A stretch of 64,000 nt of DNA from JALZKA01 sp963754045 (GCA_963754045.1 CAVWEN010000002.1:620001-684000); one strand, 5' to 3'; counted from the first letter of the stretch, positions 26,518 to 34,970 are shown. The notes: generated by a model not told the origin, from the sequence alone. Numbers and translations are program-made.

Positions 26518-27756
26518 CTATTCGGCCAGCGCCGGGGCGCGATCCTCACCGGCCGCGCCTTTACCCTGCGGCGGTTCGACCACGGTGCGCAGGAACCGCT
26601 CGATGCCCTCGACCACGCGAGCGGTGCGCATGGACGGCGCCAGGTCGAAGGCGTGCTCTGCACCCGGGAGCTCGACGTAGATGACCTCGTTGTTTGAAGT
26701 TTCCTCCAGCCGTTGGGCGAACTCGCGCGCGTCGCCGACCGGCACGAGCGTGTCGCGGTCGCCATGGAAGACCAGGAAAGGAGGCGCGCCGGAATGGACC
26801 CGGTGCGTCGGGGAGACCCGCTCGTAGGCCTCGGGATCGTCCTCGTACCGGCGCTTGATCACGTGGCGGGCGAAGAGCCAGTCACGCAGCTCGGGGTAGT
26901 AGTGCCCGCCCAGATCGGCGAGGTCGTAGACGCCGTAGAAGGGAACCGCCGCCGCGACGGACGTGTCGGCCTCCTCGAAGCCCGGTTGCAGCGAGCCGTC
27001 GTCCGAGGTGAGTGCTGCCAGCGCGGTGAGATGGCCGCCGGCCGAGCCCCCCGTGAGGCAGATCCGCTGCGGATCGACGCCGTACTCAGCGGCGTGCTCG
27101 CGCACCCAGGCGATCGCCCGCTTCACATCGATCACGTGGTCGGGCAGCGTCGCGTGGGGGCTGAGGCGGTAATCCACGTTGAAGCCCACCCACCCATTCG
27201 ATGCGAGGTGGTTCAGCAGGGGGATGCCCTGTTCGATGCGACTGCCCGCGATCCAGCCACCACCGTGGACCTGCACCACGGCCGGTCTTAGCTCACCCTC
27301 GAGAGCGGCGGCGCGCGGGCTATAGACGTCGAGGCGCAGCCGCACCTTTCCCTCCTGGTGAAAGACGATGCCACGCCGCTTGCGCACCCCACGCGGGGCG
27401 AGCATCAGCAGGGGGAAAACAAGGTGGCTGCGTGGGAAGCGGCTGGCGGCGGGCTCGCCGGGTACGTCCTCGAGTGCATCGTCGACAACGCTGGCGCTGC
27501 GGGCGCTATCCCAGCCGAGTCGCAGCTCGAACAGGAAGTAGGCGCCGAGGACGACGATCAGTAAGACGCCAGCCACACTGCCCGAGGCGTTGAGGGTGAT
27601 CGCCAGCGCGATCGCCAGCCCGAGCACGATCGAGATCTGCCAGGCGAACTCGCGCGAGACGGCGGCGCCGATCCAGCGCGCGACCCGGACCATGAGCGTG
27701 CGCGGAGGATCCAGCCGCCAGAGCCGCACGTACAGCTTCAGTTGTGCTCGGATCAC
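26518..27756 (-). CDS. Membrane-anchored alpha/beta hydrolase (esterase/lipase family)
   Basis: 412 residues. Two hydrophobic segments at about 37-58 and 62-80 anchor the protein. The catalytic domain follows from about residue 130 with oxyanion-hole motif VQVHGGGWIAGSR, nucleophile GGSAGGHLTAL near 240, Asp in HGDRDTLVPVG near 335 and His in AEHAFDL near 370. HGGGW and GxSxG mark the hormone-sensitive-lipase/carboxylesterase group. DYRLSPHATLP is typical for it. Likely hydrolyses acyl esters; substrate unknown. The palindromic repeats lie just past its stop. Confidence 0.88.
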   Translation of the reverse strand: MIRAQLKLYVRLWRLDPPRTLMVRVARWIGAAVSREFAWQISIVLGLAIALAITLNASGSVAGVLLIVVLGAYFLFELRLGWDSARSASVVDDALEDVPGEPAASRFPRSHLVFPLLMLAPRGVRKRRGIVFHQEGKVRLRLDVYSPRAAALEGELRPAVVQVHGGGWIAGSRIEQGIPLLNHLASNGWVGFNVDYRLSPHATLPDHVIDVKRAIAWVREHAAEYGVDPQRICLTGGSAGGHLTALAALTSDDGSLQPGFEEADTSVAAAVPFYGVYDLADLGGHYYPELRDWLFARHVIKRRYEDDPEAYERVSPTHRVHSGAPPFLVFHGDRDTLVPVGDAREFAQRLEETSNNEVIYVELPGAEHAFDLAPSMRTARVVEGIERFLRTVVEPPQGKGAAGEDRAPALAE

Positions 27757-27796
27757 GTCGGCCTCCCGCCGTCAGCGATCCCCCCGCTCGTACTGA

Positions 27797-28969
27797 TTAC
27801 AACCCGTAGGTCTTGGCAACGATCTCGCGTTGGATCTCGCTCGTACCGCCGTAGATCGTGGAGACGAGCGTGGCCCGGACATGGCGCTCCATGTCGTACT
27901 CCGAGGCGTACCCATAGCCGCCCATCATCTGCATGCCCTCCAGCGCGATCTTCTTCGCGGTCTCGGTGACCTTGAGCTTCGCCATCGACGCCTCACGCGG
28001 AAGCATCTGGCTCGGGTCCTCGTCGACTTTGCGGGCGACGTCGTAGACGAGCAGCCGACAGCACTCGAGCTCGGTCGCGAGGTCGGCGACGCGGTGCTTG
28101 ATCGCCTGGAACGATCCGATCGGCCGGTCGAACTGCTTGCGCTCCTTGATGTAGGCGAGTGCGTCGTCGAACGCGCGTTGCCCGATGCCGAGCATGATCC
28201 CCGCGAGGATCAGGCGCTCGACGTTCAGCCCGGCCATCAGCTGGATCCACGCCTGGCCCTCCTGCCCGAGCACATTCTCGGCCGGGATCTCGCAGTCGGT
28301 GAAGAAGAGGTCGTTGACCTCGCGTCCGCCCATCGTCTCGATCGGACGGATCTCCAAGCCTTCGGCGTCGGTGGGCACCGAGATCATGGTCAGGCCCTCG
28401 TGCTTGGAGCCGGAGCGGTCGCTCCGGGCGATCAACAGGATGTTTGTTGCGTTGTGCGCACCGGAGATCCAGGTTTTCTGACCGTTGACCACGAAGTGAC
28501 CGTTCTGGCGCTCTGCCTTGCAGGACAGGTTGCCCACGTCGGAGCCGGCCTCGGGCTCCGACATCGCGATCGACTCGACGTTGCCGCCGGCGATCCCGCT
28601 CAGCATTTTCTGCTTTTGTTCCTCGGTGCCGAAGCGCTCGTAGGCGCCTGCCACGATCGCGCTGATCCCGAACTCGCCGGCCGGGATCTGCCCGCGGGCA
28701 ATCTCCTCGAGCAGGATGCACATGTCCACCGCGCCGCCACCCGCGCCCCCGTACTCCTCGGGGATCGCGACACCGAGCCAGCCGAGTTCGGCCAGCTTGC
28801 GGTACGTGTCCATGTTCTGGGCGTCGGTGTAGCCGTTGGTCAGCTTCTCGCGCTGCTCCTGGGTTCCGCACTCGCGCTCGGCGAAATCCCGGATCGCTTC
28901 GCGGAACGCGTTCTGCTCGTCGGTGAAAAGTGACGCCGAGGGCAGCGCCCCCGCGATTGCGGTCGTCAT
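27797..28969 (-). CDS. Acyl-CoA dehydrogenase
   Basis: 390 residues, standard for the family. Contains the FAD-binding signature SEPEAGSDVGNL (near residue 140), the second signature LQ/EGMQMMGGYGYASEYDMERH near 345, and C-terminal IYGGTSEIQREIVAKTYGL. The catalytic base Glu lies in the IYGGTSEIQ region context. The enzyme introduces a trans-2,3 double bond in an acyl-CoA, reducing FAD. It is 18 nt downstream of the thiolase-like gene, forming a two-gene operon divergent from a TetR regulator. Confidence 0.93.
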   Translation of the reverse strand: MTTAIAGALPSASLFTDEQNAFREAIRDFAERECGTQEQREKLTNGYTDAQNMDTYRKLAELGWLGVAIPEEYGGAGGGAVDMCILLEEIARGQIPAGEFGISAIVAGAYERFGTEEQKQKMLSGIAGGNVESIAMSEPEAGSDVGNLSCKAERQNGHFVVNGQKTWISGAHNATNILLIARSDRSGSKHEGLTMISVPTDAEGLEIRPIETMGGREVNDLFFTDCEIPAENVLGQEGQAWIQLMAGLNVERLILAGIMLGIGQRAFDDALAYIKERKQFDRPIGSFQAIKHRVADLATELECCRLLVYDVARKVDEDPSQMLPREASMAKLKVTETAKKIALEGMQMMGGYGYASEYDMERHVRATLVSTIYGGTSEIQREIVAKTYGL

Positions 28970-28987
28970 CTCAGGTGCTCCTTTGCG

Positions 28988-30199
28988 CTAGGCGGATGCC
29001 GGCTTGTAGACGGACACGACCGCGGCGCCACCGAGCCCGATGTTGTGCTGTACGGCGACCTTGGCGCCATCGACCTGGCGCTTGTCAGCCTTGCCGCGTA
29101 GCTGCCAGGACAGTTCGGCGCACTGCGCCAGTCCGGTCGCGCCGAGCGGATGGCCCTTCGAGATCAGGCCGCCCGAGGGGTTCACGACCGGGCCATCGCC
29201 GCCGTAGGTCGTCGCCTCGGCATCGACCAGCTTGTGGCCCTCGCCCTCGGCAGCGAACCCGAGCGCCTCGTAGGTGATCAGCTCGTTGGCCGAGAAACAA
29301 TCGTGCAGCTCGCACACGTCCGCGTCAGTGCCGGTGATCTCGGCCTCCTCGTAGGCGCGGTTGGCCGCCTCCTTCGACATGTCGTAGCCGACGATCTTGA
29401 TGCAGTCGGTCTCATCGTCGAACGTCGAGCCCATATCGGTCACCATGGCCTGCCCGGCGATCTCGATCGCCTGATCCCAGAGGTCGTTGTCGTCGACGAA
29501 ACGCTCCGACGCGACGATTGCGCAACCTGAGCCATCCGATGTGGGGGAGCACTGCAGCTTGGTCAACGGGTCGTGGATCATCTTCGCGGACTTGATGTCC
29601 TCGATCGAGTACTCGTCCTGGAACTGGGCGTAGGGATTGTTAACCGAGTGCTTGTGGTTCTTCCAGCCGATCCACGCGAAGTGGTCAGGGTTCGAGCCGT
29701 ACTTGTCCATGTGGTCGCGCCCCGCGTTGCCGAACATCTGTGGTGCGGCGGGGGAGGCCTCGGGGTCGCGGATCTCGAACATCCGCATCGCGTGCCTGTC
29801 CATCGGGTTCGTGCGGTCGGTGTACTTAACCCCCAGCGAGCCCTTCTCCATCTTCTCGAAGCCGAGCGCCAGTGCGCAGTCGGCCAGGCCCCCCTTGACC
29901 GCCTGACGCGCCATGTAGAGCGCCGACGAGCCCGTCGAACAGTTGTTGTTGACATTGACGACTGGGATCCCGGTGAGGCCGAGCTGGTAGAGCGCGCGCT
30001 GGCCCGAGGTGGACTCGCCGTAGCAGTAGCCGGCGAAGGCCTGCTCGACCTCGTCGTAATCGATACCGGCGTCGGCGATCGCCATCTCGCCGGCCTCCTT
30101 GGCCCAGTCGGGGTAGTCGCCGTCCTTCGTGCCGGGCTTGTCGAACTTGGTCATGCCGACGCCGATCACGAAGGTGCGGTTGCTGCCGTTGCTGCTCAT
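28988..30199 (-). CDS. Thiolase-family protein (SCP-x/lipid-transfer type)
   Basis: 403 residues from ATG 30199, preceded by GAAAGG; an upstream extension in the same frame is non-coding. Starts MSSNGSNRTFVIGVGMTKFD, typical of the non-specific lipid-transfer thiolase group. The nucleophilic Cys is in NNNCSTGSSALYMARQAV near residue 90. HDCFSANELITYEALGF and the C-terminal NPSGGLISKGHPLGATGLAQC carry the conserved His and Gly-rich loop. Members cleave beta-ketoacyl-CoA or steroid side-chain intermediates. First gene of an operon with the acyl-CoA dehydrogenase. Confidence 0.93.
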   Translation of the reverse strand: MSSNGSNRTFVIGVGMTKFDKPGTKDGDYPDWAKEAGEMAIADAGIDYDEVEQAFAGYCYGESTSGQRALYQLGLTGIPVVNVNNNCSTGSSALYMARQAVKGGLADCALALGFEKMEKGSLGVKYTDRTNPMDRHAMRMFEIRDPEASPAAPQMFGNAGRDHMDKYGSNPDHFAWIGWKNHKHSVNNPYAQFQDEYSIEDIKSAKMIHDPLTKLQCSPTSDGSGCAIVASERFVDDNDLWDQAIEIAGQAMVTDMGSTFDDETDCIKIVGYDMSKEAANRAYEEAEITGTDADVCELHDCFSANELITYEALGFAAEGEGHKLVDAEATTYGGDGPVVNPSGGLISKGHPLGATGLAQCAELSWQLRGKADKRQVDGAKVAVQHNIGLGGAAVVSVYKPASA

Positions 30200-30259
30200 C
30201 TGGGGTGCCTTTCGGTTGAGGAGGTGAAGCGTTGACGCCGCGCTGCGGCACACGGCTGA

Positions 30260-30287
30260 AACATACCGAACGGCCGCCCGGTTTGTT
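30260..30287. promoter_or_regulatory. Probable TetR operator (28-bp dyad)
   Basis: Half-sites AACATACCG (30260-30268) and CGGTTTGTT (30279-30287) are inverted with one mismatch, around a central CGGCCG palindrome (30271-30276). It lies in the 100-bp gap between the thiolase operon and the divergent TetR gene at 30300, the classical position for TetR self-regulation. TTACAT at 30286-30291 may be the TetR -10, overlapping the dyad. Confidence 0.65.
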
Positions 30288-30299
30288 ACATTCGCTCCG

Positions 30300-30938
30300 G
30301 TGGAGGCTGGCTCGAAAGACGCGCGCACGGGTGGCCGGGCCGGTGGGCGTCGCACCCAGGGGGAGCGCAGCGCGGAGACCCGCAGTCGCCTTCTCGACGC
30401 GACGATCGAGAGCCTGATCGAGGTCGGCTACACCGCCACCACCACCCGCCGGGTGACTGAGCTGGCCGGCGTCTCCCAGGGCGCCCAGGCGCATCACTTC
30501 CCGCATCGTGTGGACCTGGTCGCGAGCGCGTTTGCCCACCTCGCCGAACAGCGGATGGAGCGCTACAGGGCCCGCGCCGACGAGCTCTCCAACGACCCGG
30601 CCGAGCGCCTGCGCGGCGTTCTCGATCTGCTCTGGGACGATTTCTCGAGTCCCTTGTTCAACGTCGCCGCCAAGCTCTGGGTCGCCGCTGCCGACGACGA
30701 TGAGCTGCGCAAGCGGCTCGTCCCCGTCGAGCGCCGGATCTACGCGAACGTTGCGGCCATGGCGGCGGAGGTGGCCGGCGAGCTCGCCACCCGCCCGGGC
30801 TTCGACCGCTACCTCACGGTTGCGATGAACACCGTCGCCGGCCTTGGCCTTATGCGCGCGTTCGACCCCTCAGGACGAAGTGTGGGTGACGAGCAGTGGG
30901 AGTACCACCGCGCCGCCCTCGAGCGGATGTTTGCCTAG
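30300..30938 (+). CDS. TetR-family transcriptional regulator
   Basis: 212 residues from GTG 30300. The N-terminal helix-turn-helix spans about residues 22-70: ETRSRLLDATIESLIEVGY, then TTTRRVTELAGVSQGAQAHHF. The ligand-binding helical domain follows, containing LRGVLDLLWDDFSSPLF. It is divergent from the thiolase/acyl-CoA dehydrogenase operon and separated from it by a dyad operator, so it probably represses that operon and itself, with an acyl-CoA or related ligand relieving repression. The ligand is an inference. Confidence 0.9.
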   Translation: MEAGSKDARTGGRAGGRRTQGERSAETRSRLLDATIESLIEVGYTATTTRRVTELAGVSQGAQAHHFPHRVDLVASAFAHLAEQRMERYRARADELSNDPAERLRGVLDLLWDDFSSPLFNVAAKLWVAAADDDELRKRLVPVERRIYANVAAMAAEVAGELATRPGFDRYLTVAMNTVAGLGLMRAFDPSGRSVGDEQWEYHRAALERMFA

Positions 30939-30941
30939 GAG

Positions 30942-31925
30942 CTACTCGCCGGCCGCGCGGGAGTCGCGGGTGAGGCGGTAGCCGGCGCTCCGCATCGCGC
31001 CCGTCGAGGCCGGGCTGAGCGCATCAGCCACCGTCATCGCCTCGCTGAGCGGCGTGCCGATGCGCCGGGGGCGGTGAATGATCGCCTGGGTGATCCGCTC
31101 CGCTGCCAGCGTCGGCGAGAGCGCGCGCATCCCGCGGTAGGCGGCGGTGGGCTCGATCATCGGCGTGCGTACGAGCGGCATGTGGATCGAGGTAAACCGG
31201 ACGCCATCGTCGCCGAGCTCGGCCGCGGCGCAGTCGGTGAAGGCCTCGAGTGCGGCCTTGGAGGCCAGGTACCCCGAGAAGCGGGGCGGGCGCACGCCCA
31301 CGCCCTGCGTCGAGACGTTCACCACGTGTCCCATCGCGTGCTCGCGCATCCCCGGCAGGAAGGCGAGGATAAGCCGGACCGGCGCCAGGTAGTTCAGTTG
31401 GATCGTGCGCTCGTAGTCGTGGAAGCGCTCGGTGGAGAGGTGAATCGACCGGCGAATCGAGCGTCCCGCGTTGTTGACGAGCACGTCCACGCGCCCGTGC
31501 TGGGCGAGGATCTCGTCGGTGATCCTCTCGATGTCGGCCGGGTCGGCCAGATCGGCGGGATGCACGTGGGGGTAGCCGCCGAGTTCGGTGATCTCGTCGG
31601 CCACGCGCTCGAGCTCCTCGCGACGGCGGGCGACGAGCACCACCTCGGCTCCCGCGCCGCCGACGGCCAGGGCGGCGGCCTCGCCGATGCCGGAGGAGGC
31701 TCCGGTGATCACCACCACCCGTCCGCCCACCGCGTCCTCAAGCGACCGGGTGCCGCGCGCCCGCTCGATCAGATTGAGGAAATAGAAGGGACGGTGGCGC
31801 CCGGAGATTCCGGTCGGCCGGTTCAGGAAGTCGTTGACCGCTCGCGCTGGGCCACCAAGGGGCAGACGGGCCACAAGTTTCCTCGGGTCGGGGGCCATCG
31901 GGCGCGGAATGCTACGCGACCGCAT
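30942..31925 (-). CDS. Short-chain dehydrogenase/reductase with N-terminal extension
   Basis: About 327 residues from ATG 31925; ATG 31931, 31937 or 31898 are alternatives, none with a Shine-Dalgarno. The first 55 residues (PLGGPARAVNDFLNRPTG and FLNLIERARGT) precede the Rossmann motif VVVITGASSGIGEAA. NNAGRS, NVSTQG and catalytic Y-x-x-x-K in GYLASKAA follow. This resembles acyl-reductase-associated SDRs, but the substrate is unknown. It is convergent with the TetR at 30300 (3-nt gap) and divergent from the small ORF and acyl-CoA ligase; the operator at 31935 overlaps its 5' end. Confidence 0.87.
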   Translation of the reverse strand: MRSRSIPRPMAPDPRKLVARLPLGGPARAVNDFLNRPTGISGRHRPFYFLNLIERARGTRSLEDAVGGRVVVITGASSGIGEAAALAVGGAGAEVVLVARRREELERVADEITELGGYPHVHPADLADPADIERITDEILAQHGRVDVLVNNAGRSIRRSIHLSTERFHDYERTIQLNYLAPVRLILAFLPGMREHAMGHVVNVSTQGVGVRPPRFSGYLASKAALEAFTDCAAAELGDDGVRFTSIHMPLVRTPMIEPTAAYRGMRALSPTLAAERITQAIIHRPRRIGTPLSEAMTVADALSPASTGAMRSAGYRLTRDSRAAGE

Positions 31926-31934
31926 GGTCATTTG

Positions 31935-31955
31935 CATACAGGCCTGACGGTTTGT
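31935..31955. promoter_or_regulatory. Operator copy A, shared with the TetR promoter at 34897
   Basis: A 21-bp site starting CATACAGG and ending GGTTTGT, imperfectly dyadic. It matches 34898-34918 at 19 of 21 positions. It sits between the divergent SDR and the small ORF/acyl-CoA ligase genes, so one repressor could control both directions. Confidence 0.6.
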
Positions 31956-31988
31956 TACTCTCCCCACCCCAAGCTGGAGGATCCCCGA

Positions 31989-32084
31989 ATGACTACGAGC
32001 TCCACGAACTTCAAGGTCGATGCCCTCGGCAACTGGACCGTAGAGAAGCTCACGAGCGTCGAGCCCGAGCGCACGATCGCCTAG
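31989..32084 (+). CDS. 31-residue small protein
   Basis: ATG 31989 is preceded by a strong Shine-Dalgarno GGAGG (31976-31980) at 8-nt spacing, one of the best in the window. The product starts MTTSSTNFKVDALG and ends EPERTIA; it is soluble, with one Trp and no cysteine or membrane segment. Twenty-eight of 31 codons end in G or C, matching real genes. It lies between the operator and the acyl-CoA ligase gene, probably co-transcribed with it. It may be a regulatory leader peptide or a small partner protein. I do not recognise a family. Confidence 0.6.
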   Translation: MTTSSTNFKVDALGNWTVEKLTSVEPERTIA

Positions 32085-32150
32085 GCTGATGCCGCTGGCC
32101 CTTGACCCGAGGCGGAGGAGCCGTCGGCTCAGCTGGGCGGGGGCCATCTG

Positions 32151-33773
32151 GTGAGCGTGCTTGGCGGAGTGCTGGATCGAGCCGCCGCTGCTGCGAAGGC
32201 AACGACGGCGGTGGCGCGGACCGGCCTGCTTGGCCCCGAGCGGCCCGACAAGCTCGTTCGAATCGGGCTGGAGGTCGCCCGCCGCGGCCCACTCGGTGGA
32301 GCGGTGGCAGGTGCCGCGATCCGCTGGGGCGAGCGTCCGATCTTCAGCGACGAACTGGGCACCCTAAGCGCCCGCGAGATCGACGAGCGCTCGAACGCGC
32401 TCGCCCGCGGCCTGATCGCCGACGGCGTTAAGCCCGGGGACGGGGTGGCGATCCTGTGTCGCAACCACCGGGGCTTCCTCGACGCCACCTACGCCGCCGC
32501 GAAGGTGGGGATGCGCTCCGTGTTCATGAACACGGAGTTCGCGGGCCCGCAGATCGAGGACGTCTGCAGGCGCGAGAAAGTCAGCACCCTGATCTTTGAT
32601 GAGGAGTACGACGACCGCGCCCCGATCTGGGCCGATCGCCACCTGCGTGCCTGGGCCGAGGACGGCAGCCCCGGGAACGCCGCCGGCACGCTCGAGCAGC
32701 TGATCGCGGCGAACTCGAGCGAGGGCCTCGCGCCCCCCAGCGAGATGCCGACGATGGTGATGCTCACCAGCGGTACCACGGGCACTCCAAAGGGAGCACC
32801 GCGTCAGGAGGCCGGGACGCTGGTGACACTGGGCGCGATGTTCGACCGGGTGCCCTTCCGCACCGGGGAGTGCACCTACATCGCACCGCCCATGTTCCAC
32901 GCACTCGGGTTCGCCCACCTGCACTTGGGGATCAGCCTCGGCTCGCGTGTCGTCACCCGCCGCCGCTTTAACGCCGCCGGCTTCCTCTCGGAGCTGGCCG
33001 CGAACCGGGCCACTGCCGTGATCGTGGTACCGGCGATGCTCCAGCGCGTGCTCGAACTGGGCCCCGAGGAGATCGCGCGGCACGACACATCGTCGCTGCG
33101 GATCATCTTTTGCGGCGGCTCGCAGCTGCCTGGCGCAGTAGCCACCGAGACCATGGACACCTTCGGCGACGTTCTCTACGTGCTCTACGGCTCAACCGAG
33201 GTGGCCTACGCCTCGATCTCCACTCCCGCGGACCATCGGGCGGCACCGCACAGCGTCGGCAAGGTCTGCATCGGGACGAAGGTTCGCCTCCTGGACGAGC
33301 GCGGGCACGACGTGCCCCGCGGCAAGACCGGGCGGATCTTCGTCTCCAACGGGATCGAGTTCGGCGGCTACACCGATGGTGAGACCAAGGAGGTCATCGA
33401 TGGCGTGATGTCGTCGGGCGATGTCGGCCATTTCGATGAGGCGGGACGCCTCCACATCGACGGGCGTGACGACGACATGATCGTCTCCGGCGGCGAGAAC
33501 GTGTTCCCCCAAGAAGTCGAGGAGCTGCTGATGGAGCACGACTCCGTCGCCGACGCCGCGGTGATCGGCGTCGACGACGCGGATTTCGGCAAGCGGTTGG
33601 CCGCGTACGTGGTTCGGGCCGAAGGCGCGGCCGTCGGCGAGGACGAGCTGAAGGGTTACGTAAAGAGAAGTCTCGCTCGCTACAAGGTGCCCCGAGACGT
33701 GACCTTCATCGAGGAGTTGCCCCGCAACGCCACGGGCAAGGTTGTGAAGCGGAAGCTCGGCGAACCCGCCTAG
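32151..33773 (+). CDS. Acyl-CoA synthetase (AMP-forming, FadD-like)
   Basis: 540 residues from GTG 32151, preceded by CGGGGGCC. The AMP-binding signature is MLTSGTTGTPKGAPR near residue 205. It is followed by YGSTEVAYAS, SGDVGHFDEAGRLHIDGRDDD, SGGENVFPQEVEE and the C-terminal catalytic lysine in LPRNATGKVVKRKL. It activates a carboxylic acid to acyl-CoA via acyl-AMP. PRQEAG after the P-loop is a slightly unusual linker. Context with SDR, SRPBCC protein and TetR suggests a lipid or aromatic acid substrate. Confidence 0.92.
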   Translation: MSVLGGVLDRAAAAAKATTAVARTGLLGPERPDKLVRIGLEVARRGPLGGAVAGAAIRWGERPIFSDELGTLSAREIDERSNALARGLIADGVKPGDGVAILCRNHRGFLDATYAAAKVGMRSVFMNTEFAGPQIEDVCRREKVSTLIFDEEYDDRAPIWADRHLRAWAEDGSPGNAAGTLEQLIAANSSEGLAPPSEMPTMVMLTSGTTGTPKGAPRQEAGTLVTLGAMFDRVPFRTGECTYIAPPMFHALGFAHLHLGISLGSRVVTRRRFNAAGFLSELAANRATAVIVVPAMLQRVLELGPEEIARHDTSSLRIIFCGGSQLPGAVATETMDTFGDVLYVLYGSTEVAYASISTPADHRAAPHSVGKVCIGTKVRLLDERGHDVPRGKTGRIFVSNGIEFGGYTDGETKEVIDGVMSSGDVGHFDEAGRLHIDGRDDDMIVSGGENVFPQEVEELLMEHDSVADAAVIGVDDADFGKRLAAYVVRAEGAAVGEDELKGYVKRSLARYKVPRDVTFIEELPRNATGKVVKRKLGEPA

Positions 33774-34195
33774 CCAAGTATCTCCTTCACTTTTGCCAGC
33801 GAGGCATCGGCCGCCTGCTCGGAAGCGCTGGTCAGCGGGCCCTCCATCGCGGCGAGCGCGGGACCGCCGAACTCCGACTCGTAGGTGATCGTCGAGCCTT
33901 CCCCGTTCGCGGCGACGGCGATAGCGGCGCGCAGCGTGGTCCCCATCGGACCGATCCCGGTCATCTCGAGCGCGCTCGGCGGCTCGACTGATTTGATCGT
34001 CCAGTCGACCTCGGCGGGCATTCCCATGACGGTGACCTTCTCCTTGAAGGTGGCGCCCTCGGCTACCACCGGCACGTCCCCGACGTGATCCACGTGGACC
34101 GTGTTCCATTCGCCCGCGCGCTCGAGGTCGCTGAGTAGCGCCCAGGAGTCCTCGGGACTCGCGCCAACGTCGACGGTCTTGCTGATTGTTGCCAT
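33770..34195 (-). CDS. SRPBCC (START/polyketide-cyclase-like) family protein
   Basis: 141 residues beginning MATISKTVDVGASPEDSWALLSD, the typical start of SRPBCC/Polyketide_cyc2 proteins, with W(N/T) at EWNTVHVDHV and a C-terminal amphipathic helix (SASEQAADASLAKVKEIL). The helix-grip fold forms a hydrophobic ligand cavity, often for lipids. It lies 3 nt downstream of the TetR gene on the same strand, so both are co-transcribed. Its stop shares CTAG with the convergent acyl-CoA ligase. Confidence 0.82.
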   Translation of the reverse strand: MATISKTVDVGASPEDSWALLSDLERAGEWNTVHVDHVGDVPVVAEGATFKEKVTVMGMPAEVDWTIKSVEPPSALEMTGIGPMGTTLRAAIAVAANGEGSTITYESEFGGPALAAMEGPLTSASEQAADASLAKVKEILG

Positions 34196-34198
34196 TCG

Positions 34199-34882
34199 TT
34201 ACCTCCTGTTTGTCTTGGGTACAGACGGCTCAGAACGCGAAGCGGAGGGGCCGTCGGACCAGCCCGGTGGGGGCGAGCTGATTATCTGGATGAGCTGGTC
34301 TCGCGCAGCCTCCCAGGCCGCGTTTGCCGCCTTGCGGGTCGAGAGCAGCGTCGTCTGCAGCCCGACGCCGAGCACCAGCGTCACCAGGACGTTCAGGGTC
34401 TCGTCGCTGACCTCCCGTCCGCGAACTGTGGCAACGCCGGCCATCAGCTCGCGGATCGAGGCGATCACCTCGCGCTCGACCGGTAACAGGCTCGCGCGGA
34501 GCTCCGAGTCGGTGCGCGCGGCGATCCACAGCTCCAGCGACGCGGCGAACATCGGCCCCGAATGGGTGCGCCAGACCAGGTCGAGGGCAGCGCGCATCTT
34601 CTCCCCGTCGTCCGGAAGCTTTGCGGTCTCGTGCCGGAGCTCCGTCACCCGCTTCGCCGCAAGATGGCGCACCGCCTCGGCGACCAGCTCGGCCTTGGTG
34701 TGGAAGTGGTGGACCTGAGCGCCGCGCGACAGGCCCGCCCGCTCGACCACGCGCGTCGTCGTGGTGCCGGCGTAGCCGAACTCGACGAGGCAGTCGATGG
34801 TCGCGTCCAGCAGTGCCGCGCGGGTGGTCTGTCTGCGCTCAGCCTGGGTACGTCGCGGCCGGATGGGGGCTGCCTTGGCCAT
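34199..34882 (-). CDS. TetR-family transcriptional regulator
   Basis: 227 residues. The helix-turn-helix covers about residues 18-65: RQTTRAALLDATIDCLVEFGY, then TTTRVVERAGLSRGAQVHHF. A helical ligand domain follows, similar in layout to the TetR at 30300 (both have VHHF/AHHF and a VWRTHSG/LLWDDFS segment), so they look like paralogues. The ATG at 34882 follows TAGTAT by 9 nt (leaderless), and the operator at 34897-34918 overlaps that promoter. Likely represses itself, the SRPBCC gene and, through the matching site at 31935, the SDR and acyl-CoA ligase. Confidence 0.9.
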   Translation of the reverse strand: MAKAAPIRPRRTQAERRQTTRAALLDATIDCLVEFGYAGTTTTRVVERAGLSRGAQVHHFHTKAELVAEAVRHLAAKRVTELRHETAKLPDDGEKMRAALDLVWRTHSGPMFAASLELWIAARTDSELRASLLPVEREVIASIRELMAGVATVRGREVSDETLNVLVTLVLGVGLQTTLLSTRKAANAAWEAARDQLIQIISSPPPGWSDGPSASRSEPSVPKTNRR

Positions 34883-34896
34883 CAGCCGCGGATACT

Positions 34897-34918
34897 ACAT
34901 ACAGGTCTGACTGTTTGT
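34897..34918. promoter_or_regulatory. Operator copy B and promoter of the TetR/SRPBCC genes
   Basis: Half-sites ACATACAG (34897-34904) and CTGTTTGT (34911-34918) are inverted with one mismatch around a 6-nt centre. On the minus strand, TAGTAT (34897-34892) lies directly beside it as a -10, 9 nt before the TetR ATG. The site would block RNA polymerase. It matches 31935-31955 at 19 of 21 bases. Confidence 0.65.
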
Positions 34919-34970
34919 GGTTATCCGAACCAACGCCGGGTCAGCTCGAGTAGCCGAGCACTCGCCCATC

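Noticed and set aside
26245..26765. Small ORFs across the tandem repeats (both strands)
   Set aside because: They run through the palindromic repeats and have repeat-derived translations; no SD or conserved composition.
30200..30355. Upstream extension of the thiolase frame (50 more codons)
   Set aside because: It overlaps the divergent TetR promoter and operator, and the family starts at MSSNGSNRTF, with GAAAGG before it.
34929..34961. Possible tRNA-like or hairpin elements in the gap before nuoI
   Set aside because: CTCG-CGAG repeats are short and there is no cloverleaf.
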